A DNA stretch of 34,379 nucleotides from contig MLAK01000899.1 in NCBI GenBank assembly GCA_001839685.1, positions 5,861 to 40,239 of the forward strand, written 5' to 3'. Numbering within the stretch: the first letter of the stretch is position 1; each line of letters opens with the position of its first letter. The DNA comes from Tritrichomonas foetus. Taxonomy: Eukaryota; Parabasalia; Tritrichomonadida; Tritrichomonadidae. The position numbers and the translations under genes are program-made. Positions 1-10,200 of the stretch are shown here, piece after piece. The notes beneath the pieces are model-generated. The model did not search any database. It was not told the origin of the DNA and worked only from the letters and a program-made list of their open reading frames with translations.

Positions 1-16
1 TTTTTTTTTTTTTTTT
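1..16. repeat. Poly-T run at window edge
   Basis: Sixteen consecutive T open the window. Together with the tandem repeat at the other end this suggests that a draft contig was cut at low-complexity sequence. That interpretation is an inference. Confidence 0.8.
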
Positions 17-1153
17 CTGCTTCAGTTGGATTTAGTCATCACACAAACGATTTTAAATGACCATTTAAATGCTATCTTTCAAGATTAATCCATGTTTCTT
101 CATTTTGGATTGGGTTTGAAGAAGCTTACGGAAAATCTGATTTTAAAAAAATGACTTTTTGAATAGTCACTGTTTTTTTCAGATGTTTACAGAGGTGATT
201 ATATTGAAATCTTAAAAATACTTTTTAAGGGAGATCTATTACTTTTTGAGGGCGACTGACAGCTTTTTGTGATTTCATCAGAAAAAATTATTCACTTTTT
301 GTGCATGTTTGTTTCAAAATAATTCTGAGATATCTCAAATATTTCAATACCCATCTGAAACATCATCATCATCACATATTCAATTTTTTTAATAGTTAAC
401 GGCATGGGACTACATCCTTAATAAGCATAACAAAAAAATGTGAAGAAATTGTACAAATATTTGATGATTTTGGATTATCTTAGATGTAAATGGTATATTT
501 TTAGCTAAAATAGTTCTAATCTTTCTTTGAAAGAAAAGATATTCTTATTTTTTAATAATAGAGGCAAAATATATTCAATTCAAAAAGTAAGTATAAAAAT
601 TACGCTAAAAAGGAAATTATCAGAAAAATTTCAATATATTGAATCACAATATTTCTAAATAAAAGTTAAATTGTATACTTTATGATGCGAAATTGAGTGT
701 ATTCAATTCTGAGCCATTCCCTTCTCAATTCTCAAATACAGCCATTTGTGATGAACTACTTTTTCATAGAGTGATTGTTGGAAAGAGAAATTCGAATGTT
801 AATATATATTCATTGCACCTATTTTAGTTAACTCTGAAAAAATATGAAAATTGATAATGAGATATTATATAAAATATTACCAAAATTGTGAAATATGAGA
901 TATATCGGTTTCTTTTCACTTCTGACGCTCTAAAAAGCTATTTCTCAATGGAAGCCTTTTTGATTAGATTTCATTTCCCAAGGAAGATTAATCGAACTTT
1001 CTTTTTTCATCATTATTGTTGTTCAGCAAGTTCAAGTGAACTTAAGGATCAATTCATTGTAAAGTCGAGAGGAATGAATAAAGAATAGAATCAAGAAAAT
1101 AAAAAATTAACTTAGTGTCGAAATAACTAACATATTTAAATATCTGAAAATAA
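17..1153. other. Gene-free AT-rich flank
   Basis: I see no convincing gene here. The only open stretch of note (888-1088, 66 codons) begins at GTG, has no initiator close upstream, and its product is low-complexity. Small structures present are an 8-bp inverted repeat TTTAAATG/CATTTAAA at 52-69 and a short ATC microsatellite near 362-376. The right part is the 3' flank of the minus-strand polo-like kinase gene, which ends at 1154. Confidence 0.6.
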
Positions 1154-2728
1154 TTAACTTGCGCTCATTTCGGCAACCATCTTTTTGGCAATAACAAATC
1201 TTCTTTTTTGATCTTCAAGACCATGACGTTTGGCGAGGTCATCAAGTGGAATTAAGCTTCCTGTCTCTTTAATATTGTTGACTGTCATCATTTGTTTAGT
1301 GTGCCAAAATATTACCATCTTTGTTCTATCATTGAAGTTCAGTTGAATGTTTCGGTCATCCATTCTAAACAGAGTTGCATCGTCATTTCTCATCCAGTAT
1401 TTAACATGATGCATTGGCACAAATCTGTCAAAATGCTCTTCGGGGAGAGAATACATAGTTTTTGTTTTTCGTAGTGATTCGGCAAATTTTTGGAGAATAG
1501 AAATTTTTTTCATTTGAGTTACATCATCTTTTCTTAGAATTTGTGGAACTTGATCTTGGTATGTGTCCCAATATTGGATAAATTCATCAAATGGATCGAT
1601 AACCATTCGACTCAAGTCGTTAAAGCATGCTCCAACAGTTCCATTTATTAGTAAATATCCGAGTCCATATTTTTCACTATGATCACAAAATCTGGAAACA
1701 CATGAATCAGGCATTGACACTTGTTCATAACGATCTAGGATATTGTAATTAACTTTCTTTGAAGGAATGTTAAGTGCAATATTTTCATCTCTTGCCTTTC
1801 GAATTAAATCATATTGGTTTCTTGTGGAAGGTGGTGGTGGTGGTGGCATTGGATTGGAGATAGGTTTTTCAATAATAGTATTACCACATATAAATGGATG
1901 CTGTAAGAGCTCATAGGCACTTGGTCTCAAATCTGGGTTAATCTGAAGAATTGATTTTATGAAACTTTTGGCTTGATAGGAAAGGTTGAGCTCAACTGGA
2001 AAATGATATTGGCAATTTTTAATATGCTCATATGTTAAACTCTTGTGTCTTGTTTCAAATGGTGGATGGCCAGTTAGCATTGCAAATGCACAGACTCCGA
2101 TCGCCCAAATATCAACTTCATATCTGTGACCATGTGAACCTGGAATTAAAAGCTCAGGACTTAAATAATTTGGTGTTCCACATACAGTATATTTCTTTTC
2201 ATCATCATAATCCAATTTTGCACTTAATCCAAAGTCAGCAATTCGAACTTTTCCATCGTTTCCGATAAGAAAGTTTTCGAGTTTTAAGTCACGATGAATA
2301 ATCCTGTTGTCATGTAAATAGCAAAGTCCTTCAATTACATTTCTTAATATTTTGACTGTTTCAGGTTCACTTAAATGATTTTTCCTTTTAACCAAATCAC
2401 GAACAGATCTTCCTGGGCATAATTCAAGAACCATGTATGTATTAACTGAATCCTCAAAGAAATCATAAAGCTTTAGAATGTATTCGTGGTCAAGAGATCT
2501 TTGAATTGCGACTTCACTTCTATGTTTTTGCATAACTTTTGGCTTGGTTAAGAGTTGGCGTGATGTTGCCTTTAGGGCAAAAGATTGTTGAGTAGCTTCG
2601 TTTGTTACACGATAAACAGTTGCGAATCCTCCTCTTCCAAGTTCTTCGCGTTTTTTATATATTTCCATAGTCCCATTTGAGTGTTTCCTGATAATGGTCA
2701 TTGGTACGATAACAACAGCATCAGCCAT
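1154..2728 (-). CDS. Polo-like Ser/Thr kinase (PLK family)
   Basis: This is a 524-residue protein if the ATG at 2728 is used; the open frame extends 7 codons further only to a TTG. The N-terminal kinase domain (about 30-280) has the glycine loop GRGGFATVY, the ATP lysine K53, HRDLKLEN with catalytic D147, DFG with D165, and a PLK-type activation segment where T181 precedes VCGTPNYLSPE, matching the activating Thr of PLK1. A Pro-rich linker (about 295-300) follows. Two polo boxes come next: the first near 335-390 contains KYGLGY and FNDLSRM, and the second near 435-510 contains IQLNFNDRTKM. Family knowledge: PLKs control mitotic entry, centrosome or basal-body function and cytokinesis, and are targeted by the polo-box pair. 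The pincer positions look changed (W414 of PLK1 is F347; H538 is R468; K540 is kept as K470), so classical phosphopeptide docking may differ. It is divergently transcribed with the neighbouring pseudokinase. Confidence 0.9.
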   Translation of the reverse strand: MADAVVIVPMTIIRKHSNGTMEIYKKREELGRGGFATVYRVTNEATQQSFALKATSRQLLTKPKVMQKHRSEVAIQRSLDHEYILKLYDFFEDSVNTYMVLELCPGRSVRDLVKRKNHLSEPETVKILRNVIEGLCYLHDNRIIHRDLKLENFLIGNDGKVRIADFGLSAKLDYDDEKKYTVCGTPNYLSPELLIPGSHGHRYEVDIWAIGVCAFAMLTGHPPFETRHKSLTYEHIKNCQYHFPVELNLSYQAKSFIKSILQINPDLRPSAYELLQHPFICGNTIIEKPISNPMPPPPPPSTRNQYDLIRKARDENIALNIPSKKVNYNILDRYEQVSMPDSCVSRFCDHSEKYGLGYLLINGTVGACFNDLSRMVIDPFDEFIQYWDTYQDQVPQILRKDDVTQMKKISILQKFAESLRKTKTMYSLPEEHFDRFVPMHHVKYWMRNDDATLFRMDDRNIQLNFNDRTKMVIFWHTKQMMTVNNIKETGSLIPLDDLAKRHGLEDQKRRFVIAKKMVAEMSAS

Positions 2729-2840
2729 ATTAAAAGAATTTGGAAACAAAAATATTAATTCTAAACGGCACTCGCCCGTTTATCATACGAAGTCGTGAAT
2801 TGTTAGATGAAAAAAAAAATTTATCTGATCCCTCTCAAAA
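2729..2840. promoter_or_regulatory. Divergent promoter with TAAACGG inverted repeat
   Basis: The 112 bp between the two kinase-fold genes contain a perfect inverted repeat, TAAACGG (2762-2768) and CCGTTTA (2776-2782), with a 7-nt spacer. The plus-strand gene has an initiator-like TCAAAA at 2835-2840 abutting its ATG. For the minus-strand gene the nearest weak initiator (TCACGA, plus-strand 2793-2798) is about 68 nt from the ATG, much farther than at other genes here. AACGG resembles a Myb-type core site. Assignment to a Myb protein is inference. Confidence 0.5.
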
Positions 2841-3878
2841 ATGTTCAATGAAAAGAACACCCTTGTCACATCTGGATCAAAAAACAAACTGCCGATAGTA
2901 ACAGATCCATCCAAGCGATTCGAACGATCAAACGAGTTTATTAGCATAAGCCCAAGAATCATTCGATATAAAGCTTATGACAGAGAAACAGGACTTGAAG
3001 TCACGTGGCATGAAATCTCATTTAAAAATACCACAAATGAACTTAAAAACATGATGATATCAACAGTTGAACGTGTTCAGCGCATTCATTTGAAATCTAT
3101 GAACGCTATTGTTGATTATTGGATGAATGAAAAAACTAGCAAATTATATTATATCACTGAATCCTTATCCTCCAAATCAGTCTATCAAAATGTCATTCAA
3201 GCCGATTTTGATATTAAATTACAAGTTGTTGCGAAATGGTTTTATCCAGTTATTCAAACTTTGAATTACTTGCATACGCTTAACCCGCCATTAATGCATA
3301 ATCGGATCAATCCAAATTTGATATTTGTTAAACCAGCTTCCAGCTCAATAAAAATTATTTCACCTTCACTCAGATCACGTAAATTTGGTACTTCAACGAA
3401 TTTCAAGCTATCTTCTTCACTCAGACTTCGGCCATCAACACCCCCTGAATTTTTATATAATGACGAAGGAACATATTCTGACATTTGGGCATTTGGATTA
3501 GCTATCTTATTTGCTATCACAAAGAAAGAGCCATATAATGAATGCAAAACGCCCGAATCATTAATGAGGAAATTGATTGATTTTCAACCACCTGACTCAC
3601 TCAAACTTGTAAAAGACCATTATGCTTATGACCTTATTTCATCTTGTTTATCCAAGCCAGATAAACGTCCAACAGCAACCGAGTTATTACATCATCCATT
3701 TTTCTCGAACCACGTAGAAAATGCCCAATCACCTGCACCAAATCAAGAGGAGTTAGTTGTGATCTTCTCTGGTAAAATAACTCAATCACACCACAAAATT
3801 CCAGGTGTTGATGATAATGAAATTCCACTGAATAGCCCAATGAAAGTTTCTGCTTCTACACCACAGCTGAATGTATAA
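2841..3878 (+). CDS. NRBP/WNK-like pseudokinase
   Basis: This 345-residue protein has a kinase fold but no catalytic machinery. Residues 43-59 (RYKAYDRETGLEVTWHEI) match the beta-2/beta-3 signature of the WNK/NRBP branch. The usual lysine position carries H57, as WNK and NRBP also lack Lys there. The HRDLKxxN loop reads H153-N-R-I-N-P-N-L160, so catalytic Asp is Arg155 and the metal-binding Asn is Leu160. No DFG is visible where expected (around SPSL). The C-lobe is otherwise recognisable: PPEFL, SDIWAFGLAIL, and an RPTATELLHHPFF subdomain XI ending near residue 290, followed by a 55-residue tail. Human NRBP shows an analogous loss (HGNL). Family knowledge: NRBPs act as scaffolds or adaptors in trafficking and ubiquitin ligase complexes. 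A similar role here is inference. It is divergent to the polo-like kinase gene, so co-expression is possible. Confidence 0.75.
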   Translation: MFNEKNTLVTSGSKNKLPIVTDPSKRFERSNEFISISPRIIRYKAYDRETGLEVTWHEISFKNTTNELKNMMISTVERVQRIHLKSMNAIVDYWMNEKTSKLYYITESLSSKSVYQNVIQADFDIKLQVVAKWFYPVIQTLNYLHTLNPPLMHNRINPNLIFVKPASSSIKIISPSLRSRKFGTSTNFKLSSSLRLRPSTPPEFLYNDEGTYSDIWAFGLAILFAITKKEPYNECKTPESLMRKLIDFQPPDSLKLVKDHYAYDLISSCLSKPDKRPTATELLHHPFFSNHVENAQSPAPNQEELVVIFSGKITQSHHKIPGVDDNEIPLNSPMKVSASTPQLNV

Positions 3879-4258
3879 TAATATGTTTTTAAGTCATATA
3901 GATAAATAAAATCTTTTTGTATATTTTTCAGTAAATATCTTCACATATAGTATTATTCAATACGCCTTTTTTATCTAATTATATATATTTTCCTACTATG
4001 GTGTGTTCATGGAATTTGTTTTGAATGATTCAACAAACTGTCTTTCGAATCAACAAAGTTGGTTGAACACAATTTCGTTTATGTGACTTGATAACTTTTT
4101 GAATTTTCCTCAATTGTTTCAAATTTGAAAGGTAGAAATTTTTACCTTTATTTTATCGGAAGCAATACTAATAACCATTGAATACTTTTTTATCGTTCTT
4201 TTAAAATTCAATTTGAGACGAATTTTATGGACGATAGAACTATTATTTATACTCTTAT
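3879..4258. other. Intergenic spacer, no gene seen
   Basis: This AT-rich stretch lies between two plus-strand genes. It holds the 3' flank of the pseudokinase (tandem TAA TAA stop) and the 5' region of the giant ASH-repeat gene. I see no RNA gene or repeat in it. Confidence 0.5.
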
Positions 4259-4282
4259 CCGTTTAAAATCTAACTTTCAAAC
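4259..4282 (+). promoter_or_regulatory. CCGTTTA element plus TCAAAC initiator
   Basis: CCGTTTA at 4259-4265 is followed by TCAAAC at 4277-4282. With A+1 at 4279 the 5' leader would be 12 nt, typical of trichomonad mRNAs. The same 7-mer occurs in the divergent kinase promoter and near the coiled-coil and eIF6 starts. Confidence 0.55.
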
Positions 4283-4290
4283 GTAAAAAA

Positions 4291-7200
4291 ATGATTTCGA
4301 GCGGATCTCTCCAAGTCAGACCAGATACCGTCATATTCCGTGATCTCGAGCCTGGTGAGTCCGATACAGTCGACATTTGGGCTCACAATGTTGGGAGTAA
4401 ATCAATAAATGTGAGATTTTCACTTCCAGAAAATCCATTTTTTGTTTTAAACTGCAAAGCAAATATACATACAGCACCTGGACTCGAAGCGCATGCAACA
4501 ATTAAATATACAGCATCGACATTAGAAAAACAAACATGCACATTAAAAGTACAGTGTAATGACAGCGTTGTTGACTTGCCACTAGTTGCGTATCCACCGA
4601 CTACGTCTGTTCAAGTTGGTTGTACCAAAATTGATTTTGGAACAGTGACATTGCATAGTCAGCAAATCAGGAGTTTTAAATTTACAAACTATGGAATAAA
4701 CGAAGGAAAATATGTAATTAATTGTACTGAAAGTTGTGTCAAATTATCGCCGGCATCTGGAATAATTAATTCAAATCAAACTCAGGAAGTTTCAGTAACT
4801 TTTAAAGGTGATTCACCAGGTGATTTCAATTTTCCAATTACAGTTGATGTTGAAAATAATAGCGAACAAATAAATCCAATAATAATAACAGCTAAAGTTG
4901 TTGATCAATCAATCACATTGCATGATCCAAAAGGTGACATTTTGACTGAACTTAATTTTCAACATTTATTTTATGGTCAAAAGAAGATAATTCCAATTGT
5001 TTTAAAGAATAGAGGATCGTGTGTTCGTACTTTTACTCTAAAACCTTTGAGATCTGATGTGAATGATGATGATAATTATCAAATTTTCAATATAACACCA
5101 ATAAATGGAACAATGAACGCATTTTCTGACGTGAATTTAAATGTAACTTTTTCTCCACCAAAGAAAAATTTATTTCACGATACAGAACAACAATATGGAG
5201 CTTTATCAAAAATAGAAATTGCAGAAACGGGACAAATTATTGAATTTAACGTTATTGGAACTGCTGTCAAACTTAATTATGAAATATCATCAGTCGATTT
5301 TGATTTTGGTCGAACTGTTTTGAAATCAAAACAATCACAAAAATTTACAATTAAAAATAATTCACCATTTTTGCCTCTACCTTATAATATCAAGCAAGTA
5401 TCTCAAGTTTACTTCAATCCAGCCACTTTTTCATTAAAACCAAGAGAATCGAAAGAAATATCAGTTACTTTTTCACCAAGTAATCTTGGTCCATATAATG
5501 TTAAAACACACATTTCATTTTGTGGAGGAATTGATAGGCGCGATGTCAATTTATCAGCAATTGTTGTAGCAAATTCAGCCGATGATAGTAATTATCAGAG
5601 ACCTGAAGTTTGGGATTCTTTTTCAGATGCAGAATTTTATATGACCAAGCCAAGTACTCAATTTGGACTTACTATCCAAGAAGTCCAACAAAAGAAAGAT
5701 ATGCGGAAAAAATTTGACGCTTATATCACCGATTCTGCCACGAAAAGAGCCGAAGTCGAATTTCAAAGGAAAATTAAAGAAAACGCAACCCGTGCTGCTA
5801 AAACTTTATTAATGAAAAATAATAATTTCACTTCTGAAGACTTTGACGAATATGTTGCAAATGCAATTTCACAATCACGCGGTGAACAAGAAGATCCTGT
5901 TTCTTTAGGACTTGAACATTGTGCCGGAATGGTTCCACCTGAGCCGCCACTCCTGAAAGTATTTGAACCGTTCAAACTTCCTGAAACTATTGGCCTTTTC
6001 TCTACTATCAATCCACGTGGAAAACAAAAGAGACGAAACGGTGCTTTTGATGATCATGTTTTAATCACAAAGAAATTTAAACCGAAACCAACAACGCCTG
6101 CTGAAATCAATGAATGTTCAAAGAAACTTCAACAAGCTCAACAAGTTCTCGTGGTCGCTTCTCATCAAACTATTAACTTTGGTAGCATGTCAGTCTTTTC
6201 CGTCGAAAAAAGATCATTTAATATCACAAATAATCTTCAACAGTTCATTTTTGTATCAATGAAATGTAATCATGAAGAATTAAAAGAAAGTGGGCCACAA
6301 AGTCAAGTTGTTCCACCTCATCAAACATGCGGATTTGATATAATTTTACATCACGATACACCAGAGTTATTTTCCAAACAATTTGAATATACAATCAATA
6401 ATGATTTGACATATTCTGTGAATGTTAATGCAGAAATTGTACCAATTGAATTAACTGTTGAGCCTGAAGTTTTACATTTCCAATTCGATGATGGTTATGC
6501 ACAGCCATATATTAAACAATTTGTAAAACTGAGGAATAATAGTAATTCAACTGCAGAATTTAAATGGTCTGGCTTTGATCATGTTTTTACACTTCATAAC
6601 CATACTGGTGTTATTTGTCCACATGGAACATATTCAGCCGAAATAACATACAAACCAGACTCCAACTCACATGCCGAGGCAATGGCAACAGTATCTGTTG
6701 TTGGAGGTCCATCAAAGAAATTGAAAATGATTGGTGATACAGGACGTCCAAAGCTCCAACTTTCCAAGAAGGTTGTTCCATTTGGATTAATTCCATTAAA
6801 TGCTGTTCAAACTCAAGAATTGCGAATAAAAAACATAGGAACTGATGATGCAATTTTCACTGTTACACCAAACTTAACAGATGTAATTTCAATTATACCA
6901 ACTGGCGGTCGAATCAAGCAAAAAGAACATGTTGATCTTCAAGTTAGTGTAAATTGTGAAAAATGTGGTACTTTTGAAATTCCAATCAATGTTTCAATTT
7001 GTGGAAGTCAGCCTCTTGGATTTTCAATTACAGGACAAGCCGAATTTCCGCGTGTTGAACTATTAAACGAAGAACTTAACTTTGGTAATGTTTACCTAGG
7101 AAGCACACATATTCGTAAAATTACACTTAGAAATACTGGGCTAATACCTGCATCTGGCTTTCTTGATCTTTCAGAAATTCCTGAATTTCATATTGAATAT

Positions 7201-10200
7201 GCATCTGAATTAAATGAAGCGTCTGAAGATGATAAAAAGAACATGATATCGGTAATAACTGATCCTAAAGCAATGAGCTCAAGTGCTGATGTAACTGAAT
7301 CAGTCTCGTCATTGTCGGAAACTATAACGAATGATATAGGAAACAGAGGATTTATTTATAAGTTGAAAATAATGGAAAAATCATCATTGTCATTTTCATT
7401 TATTTACCAACCTCGAGCTGTAAATGATTATTCATTTGATCTTCCACTTTCTATTGTGAATCTTGAAAAATCGTCGAAATTATCACCCAAAGTTACAGCA
7501 TCTGCTCTTCAAGCACCCCTTTATCCATCTGAATCAGCAATCGATTTTGGAGTGACTTCATTATTTGATTCTGAAAATCCAAATAGCCGACCACCACTTA
7601 AACAATTAATGCTTAAGAATGAATATACTAAAGATATTCAATTCCGGTTTGATGACTCAAAATGCAAGAACTTTACAATTGAACCACGAGAAGGATACAT
7701 CAAATATGCATCAAATGCAACTATTTTCATATCATTTAGGGCCACGGCTTCTCAACCATACTTAAGCAATCTTCCAGTTTATGTAACAACTGATAAAGGT
7801 GAAATTCTTGCATCAGAAATTCAGTTAATGGGGGTTGGATCATGTAGAAACTTTCAACCATCTGTTTCCTATGTATCACTGCCACCTGTACCATTAAATA
7901 TTATTAGTGAAAGAACTATCTATATCATTAATTCCGGATTCATTGCAACAGAAATTCAAGCAGATATGCCAATTTTAGAAAAACAATTCCCACTTTCAAT
8001 AACCTTCCCAGATGGTACAGAAATGAAAAACTCCACTAAACAATTGCCTGTTCATTTCAGTTTTCAATCACCAAAACCAATGAGTTTCTCAACAATGGTT
8101 GCTTTTGTCGATAAACTTGGAAATACATGTTCTGTTACCGTTTCTTGTGTTACAGATAATTCAATGTTTACATTATATCCACTTCTCACTCAAAAATGCT
8201 ATAAATTATCAGCTGGACAAGGAAAGCCAATTGCAGCATCTGTGTATTTGGAAGACTTAGATGTTGATTTCATTGGCAAGTATCTTGAAATTGATAATTT
8301 CCTTAAATTTAAGAAGATAAATGGCGAAACAACAAAACAAACAATAGATTTCCTGATTAAGTTCTTGAACTCTCTTGTTTTGTCCACTAAAATCAAAAGA
8401 TTTCCAGATGATATTGCTAATTCTAATGGAGAAATGATAATTGAAATGATTTCAAACTTATGCGGCTCAAAGAAACCTGTCAGCTTATCAAATATTCTTC
8501 ACACATCTGATAAATCTGAAAATAGTAAATATGCATCCATGAAGAACTTACTTAGTTTCCTATTATCACAAGGTGCAATGCTTCCTGATATAAAACCAGA
8601 GTTTCTACTTAAGCAAAATGATTATTCGGATGTGATGAGAAAGAAGATCACTCGCCAGTTACTTGGAATTGATTATTATGGAGCTCCTGAACTCTCATCA
8701 TTTGATCAAAAGATCTTAAATGATTTCATATCATCTCCATCTTTCACCAATTCTTTACTACCTCATTTGAAAGCTGCTGAATCACTTTATAAGACACTTT
8801 CAACTGAAAGTTGGATGCGTGTAATCCTTCAAATACTTAAACTTTTCATGTTTTCAAAAATTACACCAGAAAAACTTATTCAAGTTCCAGGCGTTCAAGA
8901 TGCTCTTGCTGTAATTAAACCAGCAGTAGATGAAAACTTCTATGCAGAAATAAACAGATCAAATAAAAGCTTAAATGGATCCAACTTTTTGAGCTCACAA
9001 GAATCAATGCTTCTTAAATGGACATCAATTCATTATTGTGCTCAGGCAATGAAAAATCCTGATGTTGTCATTGATTTTCTGAATTTACATGATCCAAAAT
9101 ACTTCTTGATGTTACTTCGTGCACATGTTTTGAATTCTGAAATACCTTATATTGAAGATATTAGATCGCCTGATGATACACAAAAGAACATTGACACAGT
9201 TATTCGGGTAATGAATGATTTCAAGATTGCTTGTATACCGACCAATGATGAACTTTCGACAGGAAATTCTCTTATAATGGCTTTAAGCTGTTACCAACTT
9301 TATGAACTTCTTCCACATTTCTTACCAATGACCACAGTTGAATTCATCGCTCCTTTATCTGGAAGAGTTGTTCAAAACATTACAATAACGAATCCTTCTA
9401 AAGTTGGTATTACTTATGAAGCAAAAATTGAAGGTAGTAAGAACTTCAGAGCTCTTGAAGAATCGGTTAATGTTGGACCAAATGAAACCGTTGAATTTTT
9501 AGTTGAATATGTTGCACGTAAACTCGACAAAGAATCAGCAATTTTATCATTAATTCCAGGAAAGCCTAAAGTTATTGCTGAACCACCAAAGAACGACAAG
9601 CCACAAGCTGCTAATCGAAGGTTACCGCAAAAGAAGAAAGGGTCTGTTTCTGAACCTCACGTTTTCGCTTCAACAATTGTAGTCAACTTGGTTTCAATCG
9701 TGAATTATGAAGGACCAATGAAAACATTTACAATTGAAGGAAACATATATGAAACGAAGAAGATGACTGTTCCTGTAGAAAATGCAATCCAAGTTCCTGC
9801 AAAAATGAAGATCACTAATCGAATCTTTAATGATTCTGAGCTTCATGATGCTCGTTCAAAGATAGAAGAATTATTTAAGAATCCAACAAAAGAGTATTAT
9901 GAACCTGGTACTGACCAACTGTCCCTTTTCGATCAAATGTTAAAGAAGCATCAAATGTTCTTATTTAATCGAAATAAAGTTCAATTTGAAAATGATGAAT
10001 CTGTTGATAACCTAGATTTAGAATTTACACCAATTTCACTTGGTACTTTCCATTGCTATGTTGTTTTCTATAATGAAAAATATGGTGAGTTTGTATATGA
10101 AATTATTGGTAAATCAAATCTACCACAACCAATCCTTGGTCAAATCAATTTGAAAGCAGAATGTGGTGAAACAGCAAACGATCGTATCCTTATTGATTCT

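Noticed and set aside
888..1088. 66-codon open frame
   Set aside because: It begins at GTG rather than ATG, lacks an initiator, and encodes low-complexity sequence in a gene-free flank.
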